From: Anthopleura xanthogrammica
Taxonomy: Eukaryota; Cnidaria; Anthozoa; Actiniaria; Actiniidae
Assembly: GCA_964019055.1 (NCBI GenBank)
Contig: OZ025215.1
Location: 9,453,708 to 9,517,707, forward strand
Length of the DNA stretch: 64,000 nt
Direction of reading: 5' to 3'
In this document: one piece after another, positions 48,857-60,200 of the stretch
Layout: every line of letters starts with the position of its first letter
How positions within the stretch are numbered: the stretch's first letter is position 1
The notes under the pieces: generated by a model
Database searches by the model: none
Told to the model about the DNA's origin: nothing
Seen by the model: only the letters and a program-made list of their open reading frames with translations
Program-made: the position numbers and the translations under genes

Positions 48857-51067
48857 TATATCACACCAACTAAGTATTTTCTGGGCTATGACGGAGTTTT
48901 GCAGAACGAGAAACTTATTTGTGTTTCATAACCATGTCAGCTTCAGATTGATGTTTTAAGGCTTGTGATATTACTTCCGAGTCATAACCTCAGCACACGA
49001 TACTGTTATGTACATGGGAGGGGTGGGTGGGGAGGATTATAAAACACCTTTGTAGTTATTCCCCATATCAATCCTCTTTTTAGATCGCTATAAAAAGAAA
49101 TACAATACTCAAGGGAATGACACGTGGTTTATGAGAAGCATTAGCTCCAAAAATCTAAATAATATTTTGGCCTATATTTCAACATGATATGATAGCTCCA
49201 TAATTTTACTCCTCCCTCTCCCCCTAGGGATCTAAAAGCCGCAAGGTAAATTAATGTAAAATTGTTGATTTATTTGCGACATCACACGTTGTTTCGCTTT
49301 CATCTAGCTGAACCTCACTGCTATTTTGACAATCAACAAAGCCTTTGTTGCCTCTGCGGCAACATTTAAATTATTGTCAAACACTACAATATATTGTGAT
49401 ATTTGATACATTTCAAAATGTCCTTTCCACTCAGAGGCTAACAAACTTGTGGCCTTCATTACATAATCAATGTAATTTGGAATTTCAAAAGAAAAACCCT
49501 CGAAGTAGAGTAATTTTTTTCTTTCTTTGTACCTGAATTTATGAATTCCCTACCGACTGACAGGCTTTAATATTATTTTTTCAGTTTCATTAGTACTAGT
49601 GATCAAGCTTAAGCGTATCAGTTATGTCTGTCGCCAGATTTGACTTTCAGAAAAACAAACAAACAAACAAACAAAGGTGAACAAATAATATTAGAAATTT
49701 CACAGGTTTTATATAAGCATAACCTAGCTATCAATTAATTTCGAAAAGCTAGTTCCCGCCCAGAAGAATACAATCCATACATTTCTAAGCTAAAGGCCAT
49801 CAGTTAAAGCCTGGTGGATTTAAATCAGAGATGCAGATTTGTATTAACTTGAGGGGTGCAAGAGCCGCGTCATACAAACGCCTTCAGTCTACGTAATACA
49901 GATAACATAGACACCTATAAGCCAGACGTGAGTTCAAAGTTTAAGAATCGTTTTCAGTGCGCATGCGATTTTATCCCGAATTTCTCACCTTCTTTTGTTT
50001 CAACCTTCTTTTGTTTCAACCTTCTTTTGTTTTTAATCAAACAAAAGTAGGTGATGAATTCGGGATAAAATCGCATGCGCACTGAAAACGATTCTTAAAC
50101 TTTGAACTTCTTATATAGAGAGTATTGAATTGTAAGTTACCAAAAAAGACACTGAGCTATATTAAGAAGTCTAACTTTTACGACGTTTTTTCCTAGTATT
50201 ACCATAAAAGTAATGTGCTAAGAGTCAGGAAGGCATAATTGCCTTCTCTTGAGAATATTGAAATTGTTTTAAAATTAACTTTTTTCGTTGTCATGTCTCC
50301 CAGGTAGGGATTATGGCAACGTGCCGAGGTAGAAAAGCAGATAGTCAACAGTTTATTCCAGACTCTATCTAGACTCAAGTCTACGATTCTGCAATTCTGA
50401 TTACAAGTTAAGGTTCTAGATATATACAACATTTACAGTTGTGTAGGACCTCTAGTTCTAAACTACTACATGGTTAAATACACTATCTTTTTACTTCACT
50501 GTACGTGACTACTGGCAAAATAGGACGACTATATTTTCCTGGGTGTAGCAAAAGGAAGTTAATATCTATAATATTTTGCATTGTACATTACGAGGGAACC
50601 ATATGCCAGATCTTCAGCTGAGTTGACCTTCAGAACAAACTCAAGGTCAGCCAATCAGAATTGAGCGAGGATTCGACGTATTTTGATTAACTAACATGCA
50701 TTTCCCATGATTCTGCCAAGAGAACCTATCAAATACGAGTCATGGCGGAATTTCAAATCAATCGTATCAATCAACTAGAGAAGTCTACAATATAGAATCG
50801 AAAAATCTTCGAAAGTGCTAGCCTAAAATAGTTGACCCATAATTCCTTTCGGGGAACACGATCAACTCAGCTGGCGCACGCCGACTGTGAAAAACTCACG
50901 GTAGTAACGTACCGTGACGGTACCTGACGTGACAAGTCCCAACATTTATATTTAATAAGAAGCAATTTTCGCGCGTTGCGAAAGCCGAGTGATTCCGATA
51001 TCCAGAAATGTCGTAGTTTCAGTCACGCGGGATCTGTCCTACGTATGGTACGCTGGATAGCACGTAC
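48857..51067. other. Spacer between G6 start and G7 stop
   Basis: Conserved 5' flank of G6, noncoding sequence like the other spacers, an (AAAC)n run at about 49653-49675 and a foldback MITE at 49918-50113. No gene seen. Confidence 0.5.
49918..50113. repeat. Foldback MITE with two VNTR units
   Basis: Spacer copy; the left end has 8 extra bases (ACGTGAGT region) and the arm carries CCTTCTTTTGTTTCAA units. Confidence 0.65.
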
Positions 51068-51518
51068 TCATGCGATGTAATTGACGTACAGTTTGTTTGC
51101 CTCAACAAGAGGAGCAGAGTTCTCAACTGATTCGTAGACGGGGTTCAATGTGAAATGGTTGACTTCAGAGAGATTCTGATAGGTTGGTCTATTCCAACCT
51201 GTGGGGGGTTCTAACGTGTGGTAAAACACTTCAGGGGCGCCATTACCAACAGGCTCAGGCACTTGGCTTTCTGGTCGATCCGATTCTGTCTTCGGAGGCT
51301 CCAGCGCGTAGTAAAATACAGAAGAGGTATCATTACCAAGAGGCTGGAGTGCATAACATTCTTGACGTTTTGTTGATCTTCTTGGAGGTGGAATTTCATT
51401 GAGTTGGGTGTGATCAACGTCTTCGTAATCGGGAGGTTCGTCACGTGACTGTGGTTGGTCAGTGACTGTTGTCTCGTTTGTCACTGTGTCAGCAGACTGG
51501 TCAAGGATTATGTTTTCC
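51068..51518 (-). CDS. G7 exon 8: tyrosine-rich tail
   Basis: 149 residues, Pro/Glu-rich and likely disordered. Tyrosine sites in order: PPDYEDV, VDHTQL (mutated), ECYALQ, VFYYAL, VFYHTL, TYQNL, NPVYES, LYDNYI. YHTL and YQNL are ten residues apart, within the looser ITAM spacing; YxN in YQNL and YDNY fits Grb2-type SH2 binding. Acceptor TTTTTTTTCTAG. Confidence 0.75.
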
Positions 51519-54500
51519 CTAGAAAAAAAAGGGTAAATAAATTAATGCATAAGAACATAGGTATAATGGAGAGGAATGGAAGGATTGAGGGATTGTGTGA
51601 GTGAATCAGTGAGTCACTGCTCGTGTGCTTGCGAAAAAGTGTAAATTTGTAATTAATACACGGGTAAAATTTTTCTTACCGTTCATATGTTGGATTTACA
51701 ACCATCCCGTCATCAGCACTGTCGTAAAGATCATAGTTATTTAAGGTATTTAATAGCATTTAGTTATATTCACTAGTAAGTGTGTAAATGCGTGACACGT
51801 ACCTTGATACAGCTGGCCCACTTTTTAAGGTTTTTTTGTATCTGTGAAACAAGATATGAGTAATGAAAAACAAATTTTGGTAGGCGTCGACCAAAGTGTT
51901 TTCATGACTTTGTCAAAAAATGTTTTGAAGTGCAAGTCCCTATGGAATATCTTGCATGGATACGACGTGGTTAACAAAGAACAAAACCTAGTGAGAAGCA
52001 CAGTATAAGCCAGGTCAAAGTTTAAGAATCGTTTTCAGTGCGCATCCGATTTTATCCCGAATTTCTCCCGAATTTCTCACCTTCTTTTGTTTAATTAAAA
52101 ACAAAAGAAGGTTTCAACAAAAGAAGGTGAGAAATTCGGGATAAAATCGCATGCTCACTGAAAACGATTCTTAAACTTTGAACTGGCTTATTGAGAGGGT
52201 GCCAGTGGGGGTACCCGATTGTCAGTTAGCTACTAATTGATTTTACAAGCGCAGGCCATAATATTGAACCAAAATAACAGAAATGTCAGTTAACTGTTAA
52301 CTTTCATTTGTCAGTTAACTACTAAATTTTAGACCAATTGTCGGTTAACTGTAAACCCCATTGACACCCTCTAATGAGGAAAGTAAAAAGGTGGGGAAGG
52401 GAGGAATGGAGGAAATAAATGTAGACGAGCGAGGATGTTTTACCCTGCATGGTTGCTATATGCATTCAGGAATCCAGGAAAATATTTAATTAGTCTTATT
52501 TATATTTTTTTTACGATTTGCGGCATCTTATTGTGTCGACTGACTATATCATTAAAACAGCATTAAAGTAAAAGTGTTTTTGAGGAACTAAGTGAAGCGG
52601 CATTTGTTCATACCTGTAACGACAAAAGATATCGATAATGACGAGAACTATAAGAATGAAAACGGCGAGCGGCATCACCATGACAACTATTCTCCAAGTT
52701 TCATCACAAAACCATGTTTTCTTTGATGGGTCGATATAGCTTTTGTTGTGAGATTTGTCTTTAGTTGGGTTTGGGTTGCATTGCACCGTTTCGTTTGTTG
52801 TCTGGTTTGGTGGCTTCGGAGTCGTGGTTCTCTCTAAAAAATGCATAATGTAATATTTTTAGAGATTAGAAAAAGCAAAACAAAAAGAATTACAAACAAC
52901 AACAACAACAATAACAGCAACAACAAATCAAACCCCACGAACAAAATGAAAAAATGAAGAAAAACATCTTTTTCCCCAAAACGTTCGCAAAACCTCGGTC
53001 AACATTTTTCTATCATGCAAAATAGGCAAATAAAAATGATCGGCAATGCAAACCGAAACTGTTCCAGACCAGTGACAACCGTAATTACTACCATTGTCAG
53101 AATGTTGTGTCAACATACCATGTGTTTTGAATATCGAATACTCTGCCTTGAATCCAGTGCTGTTGTTTTCTTCATCTGATCGAAAAACGAACATCAAATC
53201 GCTGGTGGCTGTGATGGTGAAGGGTTGTTGATGGCCAAAAAAGGCTTGCTTTAGTTTAAAAATTCTACTGTCATATTCGTAAAGCTGTAAAGAGTCTTTA
53301 TCGTACTCATACAAAGAGAATTTCGTGAAGTTGACAACAAGGTTGTGATTATCAGGGACCATGATCCTCCACGAGCACAGCTGTCCATCCGGGTATTTAC
53401 CAGGAAAGCCCGGGGACTGGAAAGCACCTATGGTGTCATTCAGAGTGTGGTTGCAACCTGAATTGAAACATAATTTTATGACATCTGGTCGCATCTAACT
53501 GTTTAAAAGACATTCAAGGCACGGGGAAACTGGCTTAAAGAGCTTGTTTTAAACGTAAACAAACAGGAGAATGTTCATATTAATTTATTATGTGGATTTT
53601 AAAGGGCCAACAATTTTTTAAAGCAACACTTGCTTATAGGGGAGGCTACCAAACTAAGAACTTATTATAATAACTATGAATTTGTTTTCAATCCTTGGGG
53701 TCACAAAAAAATATAAGGTTTTTAAATGGGGGATCAAGCTACCAAAAAGCTACGTACAATATTAATTGCAGTTTAAAACACAAAATCCAAAAACCCAACC
53801 CATGTATTATGTATGGTCTCTAGTGTACACTAATTTTACCTAAGTTATTAATAAGCAGAAAATGTTGAAAACCAAAGAGAAAGATAGAAAGCATCAGAAG
53901 TAAAATGAAGTAGAAATACTAGTTATACAATGGTTTCGAGTGGCATACCGTGGAATATCCCACGAGTCATTTGTAGTTTCTAGTATACACACGAGCCTTT
54001 AGGCGAGTGTGTATACAAAGGAAATACAAGTGACGAGTGGGATATCCAGGGCATGCCACTCGAAACCATTGTATAACCATTTTATCCCACACCATAGAAA
54101 ATACAAATGCATAGATTCAACACGCAGTTCATGATGGGAAGGAAGAGTGAAATACCAACGAATATGCAACGGCTTTCCAGCTTTCTGATTGGCTGTATTT
54201 TCTATGGTGTGGGATAAATAGGTGTATTCAATGACGTACGGAGGTTTAAGCGTTCTTTGGAGCTCCCATGCATGAAGGACATCCGACACACTTTACACAT
54301 AAGAATTGTTACTCTTCCTAGATAATGATCATAATAACAAGCTAGGTTTCTTACTTTCATAATAGCAGTAGTACATTTTAATTCCTCTATTACTTGAGTC
54401 CGCACCAAGTTCGTGATGTGGAAACGGTTGAATGATGCTTAGAAAATGATAACCACTATAATCACGCGTATGATACTTGATCCATTCAGTTGTTGCTACC

Positions 54501-55780
54501 ATCCATTTGACTTGTTGACAGTCACGTGACCCATAAGGCAGCAGATAAAATGGTTTGGTTATCGGTAACGAGATTGGAATCTTTTTGTTACCACTTGTTT
54601 GACAGGAAAACTGCAAACTTATATATCTTTTCCATTTTTGAACGATGTAATACTTGCATGATATAGAAATATAGTCTTGATTGTTATACAATTGATTATG
54701 CATCCGAATGGACCCCCATCGCTGTTCTGGTATATGATAATTGCTATATATGCAGTATTGTCCTATACATACAAATAATGTAATAATGTTATACTTTCTA
54801 TATTTTTCTATGAGATCATCCAGTAAACCCTAAACGCTACGATATCATAAGTTCATGTACCACAATAAAGATTTACCTTTTGGCCATGTTGGACCAGTCC
54901 ATGAAGTGTTTTTGATACAAAAATACCTCTCAACACTTCTTTTATAAACATTGCCATCAATATGCAAGACGTTTGATTTTTCATTATTGGATCCGTAGTT
55001 TACTGTGTCTTGGTTTATGCAACAATTTTGTTCCCACTGTTTCTCTTTCCATTCTTCTGGACAACCTGTTTTCGGCTTGAGTAGACCATAAAATCCTTCA
55101 GGCCACCTGACGGAAGCTAGAAATAGAATATCATAATTACACTCACTATTATTTTTGCCAAATTTTATAAGTACACGATCACAATCATTATTATAAATCA
55201 AACCTAAAATCATTGGTCCCATTGGTATTTTTCTTGGGTTGCGAATGTGAAATGATACCACACTGAGAGCCACCCACAGGAAGGAAGAGGAAATAAGACA
55301 CAACGGTTTTTTTAAATTTAGCTTTACGGTCTTAACGACAAGTTTATAACCACGTTTTAGATACTTTTGAGTTGGAGAGCAAACTATTATTTAACTTCCC
55401 CGTATTCAAAAATGATTCACCTTTTTAGATATATTATATAAAACTTTGATAGTGGTTATGGTTGCTGAATGATTAATCTCTAAAGGAAATGTACACCACA
55501 TTGTGACAACCATTTCTTTAAGTTTCAGACTCGAGCGTTAGAGTTTCATTAAACTAAATTCAGTATCGAAATGTTACATAAAATTACGTAGGAAATCATT
55601 CTTAATAAACAGAGCAAGTTACTCTCGCACTTCTACAGTGATGAGTTTCTAAAAAAGAATTTTCTCCGACATTAAGATTTAAGCAATTTTCTATGTTGTG
55701 AAATTATCCATAAGCTTACCAGTGATATATCCTGCTTGGTGGAGAAAAACAAGAACAACTGAGTACCAAACAACGAACAT
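51068..55780 (-). CDS. G7: ApeC-CUB receptor, short stalk (open copy, reference model)
   Basis: Complete gene with eight exons and consensus GT/AG sites, 1797 coding bases, 598 residues. Order by residue: signal peptide 1-20, ApeC 21-236, CUB 237-349, stalk 350-395, TM about 398-419, cytoplasmic tail to 598. The extracellular introns are all phase 1, the cytoplasmic ones phase 2. The tail has VDHTQL (Tyr lost), VFYYAL, VFYHTL, TYQNL and NPVYES. Likely a type I plasma-membrane receptor; ApeC proteins bind bacterial cell-wall material in other invertebrates, and ITIM/ITAM-like sites recruit SH2 proteins once phosphorylated. Ligand and sign of signalling are unknown. ApeC exon 3 carries a patch of clustered changes unlike its sister G5. 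Exons are described one by one in the following entries. Confidence 0.8.
51680..51718 (-). CDS. G7 exon 7: NPTY exon
   Basis: SADDGMVVNPTYER; NPTY is the PTB-domain or endocytosis motif NPxY. A second acceptor about 54 bases upstream would add YDLYDS-type sequence in G2 and G3, but in G4 to G8 that extension has TAA, so the short form is the one all copies can use. Confidence 0.6.
51803..51841 (-). CDS. G7 exon 6: basic juxtamembrane exon
   Basis: Thirteen residues, RYKKTLKSGPAVS, phase 2 at both ends. Basic residues just inside the membrane fit a stop-transfer or lipid-contact role. Confidence 0.65.
52006..52190. repeat. Foldback MITE in intron 5 of G7
   Basis: Same family and position as 7359-7540, with the TTTCTCCCGAA duplication shared with G5. 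Confidence 0.7.
52614..52833 (-). CDS. G7 exon 5: short stalk and transmembrane helix
   Basis: ERTTTPKPPNQTTNET, a membrane-proximal segment with one Cys pair-like CNPNP and WFCDETW, then about 22 hydrophobic residues and the stop-transfer CRYR. 156 bases of Thr-rich repeat found in G2 and G3 are missing in frame. Confidence 0.8.
53119..53457 (-). CDS. G7 exon 4: CUB domain
   Basis: A whole CUB domain in one exon of 113 residues, phase 1 at both ends. Signatures: SPGFPGKYPDGQLCSW, LYEYDKDSLQLYEYD (position of the acidic/calcium site in CUB domains) and FVFRSDEENNSTGFKAEY. Only the first cysteine pair is present. Several N-glycosylation sites. Confidence 0.85.
53923..54214. repeat. Adjacent foldback elements in intron 3 of G7
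   Basis: Same pair as in G3 and G5 (TTATACAATGGTTTCGAGTG arms, then TTATCCCACACCATAGAAA arms). Confidence 0.65.
54355..54762 (-). CDS. G7 exon 3: C-terminal half of ApeC
   Basis: Starts GQYCIYSNYHIPEQR and ends MYYCYYE. Central signature PITKPFYLLPYGSRDCQQV with the tryptophan-rich stretch TTEWIKYHTRDY. Five cysteines. The part between MHN and TSGNKK differs strongly from G5 although the flanks are almost the same. Confidence 0.75.
54877..55116 (-). CDS. G7 exon 2: N-terminal half of ApeC
   Basis: Begins ASVRWPEGFYGLLKPKTGCP, the opening signature of ApeC domains (WPxGxYGLxKPxxGCP), and continues through HIDGNVY to ERYFCIKN and GPTWPKG. A loop of about ten residues before NVLHIDG is the most variable part between copies (VNYGSNNEK here, VNLKPYNEK in G3, VNYKRNERS in G2). 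Confidence 0.75.
55720..55780 (-). CDS. G7 exon 1: signal peptide
   Basis: ATG followed by MFVVWYSVVLVFLHQAGYIT, a hydrophobic leader with no charged residue in its core. The exon ends ACTG before GTAAGC (phase 1), and G joins CT of exon 2 to make Ala. This exon is the only ATG-led hydrophobic leader in the unit, which decides the start. Conserved in all copies; split in G6 and donor-less in G8. Confidence 0.75.
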
Positions 55781-57239
55781 TATATCACACCAACTACTAA
55801 AGTATTTACCAGGCTATAAGTCTTGCCGAACGAGAAACTTATTTGTGTTTCATAACCATGTCAGCTTCAGATTGACGTTTTGAGGCTTTCGATATATTAC
55901 TTCCGAGACATAACCTCAGCACATGATCCTGTTATGTACATGGGAGGGGTGGGTGGAGAGGATTATGAAACACCTTTGTAGTTATTCCATCCTGATCCTC
56001 TTTTTAGATCGCTATGGAAAGAAATACAATACTCAAGGGAATGGTACGGGTTTATGAAGAGCATTAGCTTCAAAAATCTAAATAATATTTTGTCCCATAT
56101 TTCAAAATATCATAGCTCCCTATTTGTACACCATCCCTTCCCCCTAGAGATCTAAAAACAGCAAGGTAAATTTAATCATGAAGTTAATTAAATTAATGCA
56201 AGTTTTTGTTTTATATGCGACATCACAGGGTTTTTTTCGCTTTCATCTAGCTGAACGTCAGTGATATTTCAGTGACAATCAACAAAGCAATACTTTAATT
56301 ATTGTCAAATACTACATTGTGATTTTTTATAATACCTAACTTTACTAACTTTACAGAAGAAATTTAACAAATCTGAGGATGGGATCAAATCGAAATCACA
56401 TATTTTGTGCATAATTGGAATAGAATTTCCCGTAACGTGAAGGCAACAAATCCACTTGTAGCCCATGCAATAGACCTTTCGCGAATTCGCTAGGATGATC
56501 ACGAAACCATGGTTTTTCGATTAAGTCAAGGTTGTCCTTGATAAATAAAAGAATTAAGGTCGCCCTCGACTTGAAACCATTAATCATTGTTTTGTGATCA
56601 TCCATCTTAAACTTCGGAAGTTAATAGATAGACACTGAGCTAAATAAGAAGTTTAACTATTATGACGTTTTTTTCCCTCGTACTACACTAGTAGACCTCT
56701 TTACCTTCGTATGCAAATTGCCCATTTCAGACCACATGACATTCCCTTGAGAAATGTTCTTTTGTTGAAATATTTACACATGAAAGAATCAACTCCCAAG
56801 AGTGGTATCACATGGTCTGAAATGGCCACAACAAACAACGAAGGTAAAGAGGTCTATTGCAACTACGATAAATATTTACAAAATACCAAGAGAACCTATC
56901 AATGCAAATACGAGTCGTGGCGAAATTCTATTTCAATCAACAAGAGAAGTCTAAATTGTAGACTCGGAAAATCTTCGAAAATGCTAGCTTAAAATAGTTG
57001 ACCCATAATTCCTTTCGGTCACGATCAACTCAGCTGGCGCACGACTGTGAAAAACTCACGGTTGTAACGTACCATGACCGTGACCATACCTGACGTGACA
57101 GTCCCAACATTTACTTTTAACAAGCAGTCATTTTTGCGCGTTAGAAAAGCGAGTGATTCGATTCCGATATCCAAAAATGCTGTAGTAGTTTCAGTTACGC
57201 AGAATCTGTCCTATATATGGTACACTAGTTTACAATAGC
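55781..57239. other. Spacer between G7 start and G8 stop
   Basis: 5' flank of G7, the duplicated 69-residue open frame (56396-56605, minus), a MITE at 56694-56854 and the 3' flank of G8. It is the unexpanded form of the G3-G4 and G5-G6 intervals. Confidence 0.5.
56694..56854. repeat. MITE with GACCTCTTTACCTTCGT ends
   Basis: About 50-bp inverted arms (including CATTTCAGACCA / TGGTCTGAAATG) flanked by TA. This is the intact form of the element split by the satellite insertion at 40312-43077. Confidence 0.6.
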
Positions 57240-60200
57240 TCATGTGATGTAATTGTCGTAAAGTTTGTTCGCCTCAACAAGTGGAGCAGAGTTCTCAGCT
57301 GATTCGTAGACGGGGTTTAATGTGTAATGGTTGACTTCAGAGAGATTCTGATAGGTTGGTCTATTCGAAGCTGTGGGGGGTTCTGTCTTCGGAGGCTCCA
57401 GCGCGTAGTAAAATACAGAAGAGGTATCATTACCAAGAGGCTGGAGTGCATAACATTCTTGACGTTTTGTTGATCTTCTTGGAGGTGGAATTTCATTGAG
57501 TTGGGTGTGATCAACGTCTTCGTAATCGGGAGGCTCGTCATGTGATTGCGGTTGGTCAGCGACTGTTGTCTCGTTTGTCACTGTGGCAGTCGACTGGTCA
57601 AGGATTATATTTCCCCTAGAAAATAAGGTAGATGAATGAATGAATGCATAAGGACATAGGTATAATGGAAAGGAATGGAAGGATTGAGGGATTGTGTGGC
57701 TGAATGATTGAGTCACTGCCCATGTGCTTGCGAAAAAGTGTAAATTTGTAATTAATACACGGGTAAAATTTTTCTTACCGTTCATATGTTGGATTTACAA
57801 CCATCCCGTCATCAGCACTGTCGTAAAGATCATAGTTATTTAAGGTATTGAATAGCTTTTAGTTATATTCACTAGTAAGTGTGTAAATGACACGTACCTT
57901 GATACAGCTGGCCCACTTTTTAAGGCTTTTTTGTATCTGTGAAACGAGATATGAGGAATGAAAAACAAATTGTGGTCAGGTAGGCGTCAACCAAAGTGTT
58001 TTCATGACTTTGTCAAAAAATGTTTTGAAGTGCAAGTCCCTATGGAATATCCTGCATGGATACGACGTGGTTAACAAACAACAAAACCTAGTGAGAAGCA
58101 CAGTATAAGCCAGGTCAAAGTTTAAGAATCGTTTTCAGTGTGCATCCGATTTTATCCCGAATTTCTTACCTTCTTTTGTTTAATTAAAAGAAGGTTTAAA
58201 CAAAAGAAGGTGAGAAATTCGGGATAAAATCGCATGCGCACTGAAAACGATTCTTATACTTTGAACTGGATTATTGAGAGGGTGCCAGTGGGGGTACCCG
58301 ATTGTCAGTTAATTACTATATTTTGTGCCAATTGTCAGTTAGCTACTAATTGATTTTACAAGCGATAATATGTAACCAAAATAACAGAAATGTCAGTTAA
58401 CTGTTAACTTTTATTTGTCAGTTAACTACTAAATTTTAGGCCAATTGTCGGTTAACTGTAAACCCCATTGACACCCTCTAATGAGGAAAGTAAAAAGGTG
58501 GGGAAGGGAGGAATGGAGGAAATAAATGTAGACGAGCGAGGATGTTTTACCCTGCATGGTTGCTATGCATTCAGGAATCCAGGAAAGTATTTAATTAGTC
58601 TTATTTATATTTTTTTTACGATTTGCGGCATCTTATTGTGGCGACTGACTATATCATTAAAACAGCATTAAAGTAAAAGTGTTTTTGAGGAACTAAGTGA
58701 AGCGGCATTTGTTCATACCTGTAACGACAAAAGATATCGATAATGACGAGAACTATAAGAATGAAAACGGCGAGCGGCATCACCATGACAACTATTCTCC
58801 AAGTTTCATCACAAAACCATGTTTTCTTTGATGGGTCGATATAGCTTTTGTTGTGAGATTTGTCTTTAGTTGGGTTTGGGTTGCATTGCACCGTTTCGTT
58901 TGTTGTCTGGTTTGGTGGCTTTGGAGTCGTGGTTCTCTCTAAAAAATGCATAATGTAATATTTTTAGAGATTAGAAAAAGCAAAACAAAAAGAATTAAAA
59001 ACAACAACAACAACAATAACAGCAACAACAAATCAAACCCCACGAACAAAATGAAAAAATGAAGAAAAACATATTTTTCCCCAAAACGTTCGCAAAACTT
59101 TGGTCAACATTTTTCTATCATGCAAAATAGGCAAAAAAAATGATTGGCAATGCAGACCGAAACTGTTCCAGACCAGTGACAACCGTAATTACTACCATTG
59201 TCAGAATGTTGTGTCAACATACCATGTGTTTTGAATATCGAATACTCTGCCTTGAATCCAGTGCTGTTGTTTTCTTCATCTGATCGAAAAACGAACATCA
59301 AATCGCTGGTGGCTGTGATGGTGAAGGGTTGTTGCTGGCCAAAAAAGGCTTGCTTTAGTTTAAAAATTCTACTGTCATATTCGTAAAGCTGTAAAGAGTC
59401 TTTATCGTACTCGTACAAAGAGAATTTCGTGAAGATGACAACAAGGTTGTGATTATCAGGGACCATGATCCTCCACGAGCACAACTGTTCATCCGGATAT
59501 TTACCAGGAAAGCCAGGGGACTGGAAAACACCCTTGGTGTCATTCAGAGTGTGGTTGCAACCTGAAATGAAACATAATTTTATGACATCTGGTCTCATCT
59601 AACTGTTTAAAAGACATTCAAGGTACGGGGAAACTGGCTTAAAGAGCTTAAAGAGCTACCAAACTAAGAACTTATTATAATAACTATGAATTTGGTTTCA
59701 ATCCTTGGGGTCACAAAAAATATCAGGTTTTTAAATGGGGGATAAAGCTACCAAAATGCTACAATATCAATTGCAGTTTAAAACACAAAATCCAAAAACC
59801 CAACCCATATATTATGTATGGTCTCTAGTGTACACTAATTTTACCTAAGTTAAGAAAAAAGTGTTATAAACCAAAGAGAAAGATAGAAAGCATGAAGTAA
59901 AATGAAGTAGAAATAGGTGTATTCAATGACATACGGAGGTTTACGCGTTCTTTGGAGCTCCCATGAAGGACATCCAGAACGATCAGGATGGGTACACTTT
60001 ACACATAAGAATTGTTACTCTTCCTAGATAATGATCATAATAAAAACCTAGGTTTCTTACTTTCATAATAGCAGTAGTACATTGTGATTCCTTTGTTACG
60101 TGAATTCGCACCAAGTTCGTGATGTGGAAACGGTTGAACGATGTTTAGATATTGATAACCACTATAATCGCGCGTATGATACTTGATCCATTCAGTTGTT

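Noticed and set aside
56711..56992. 93-residue plus-strand frame, also 43087-43368
   Set aside because: Its first half is the MITE arm at 56694-56854; no domain and opposite strand to all genes.
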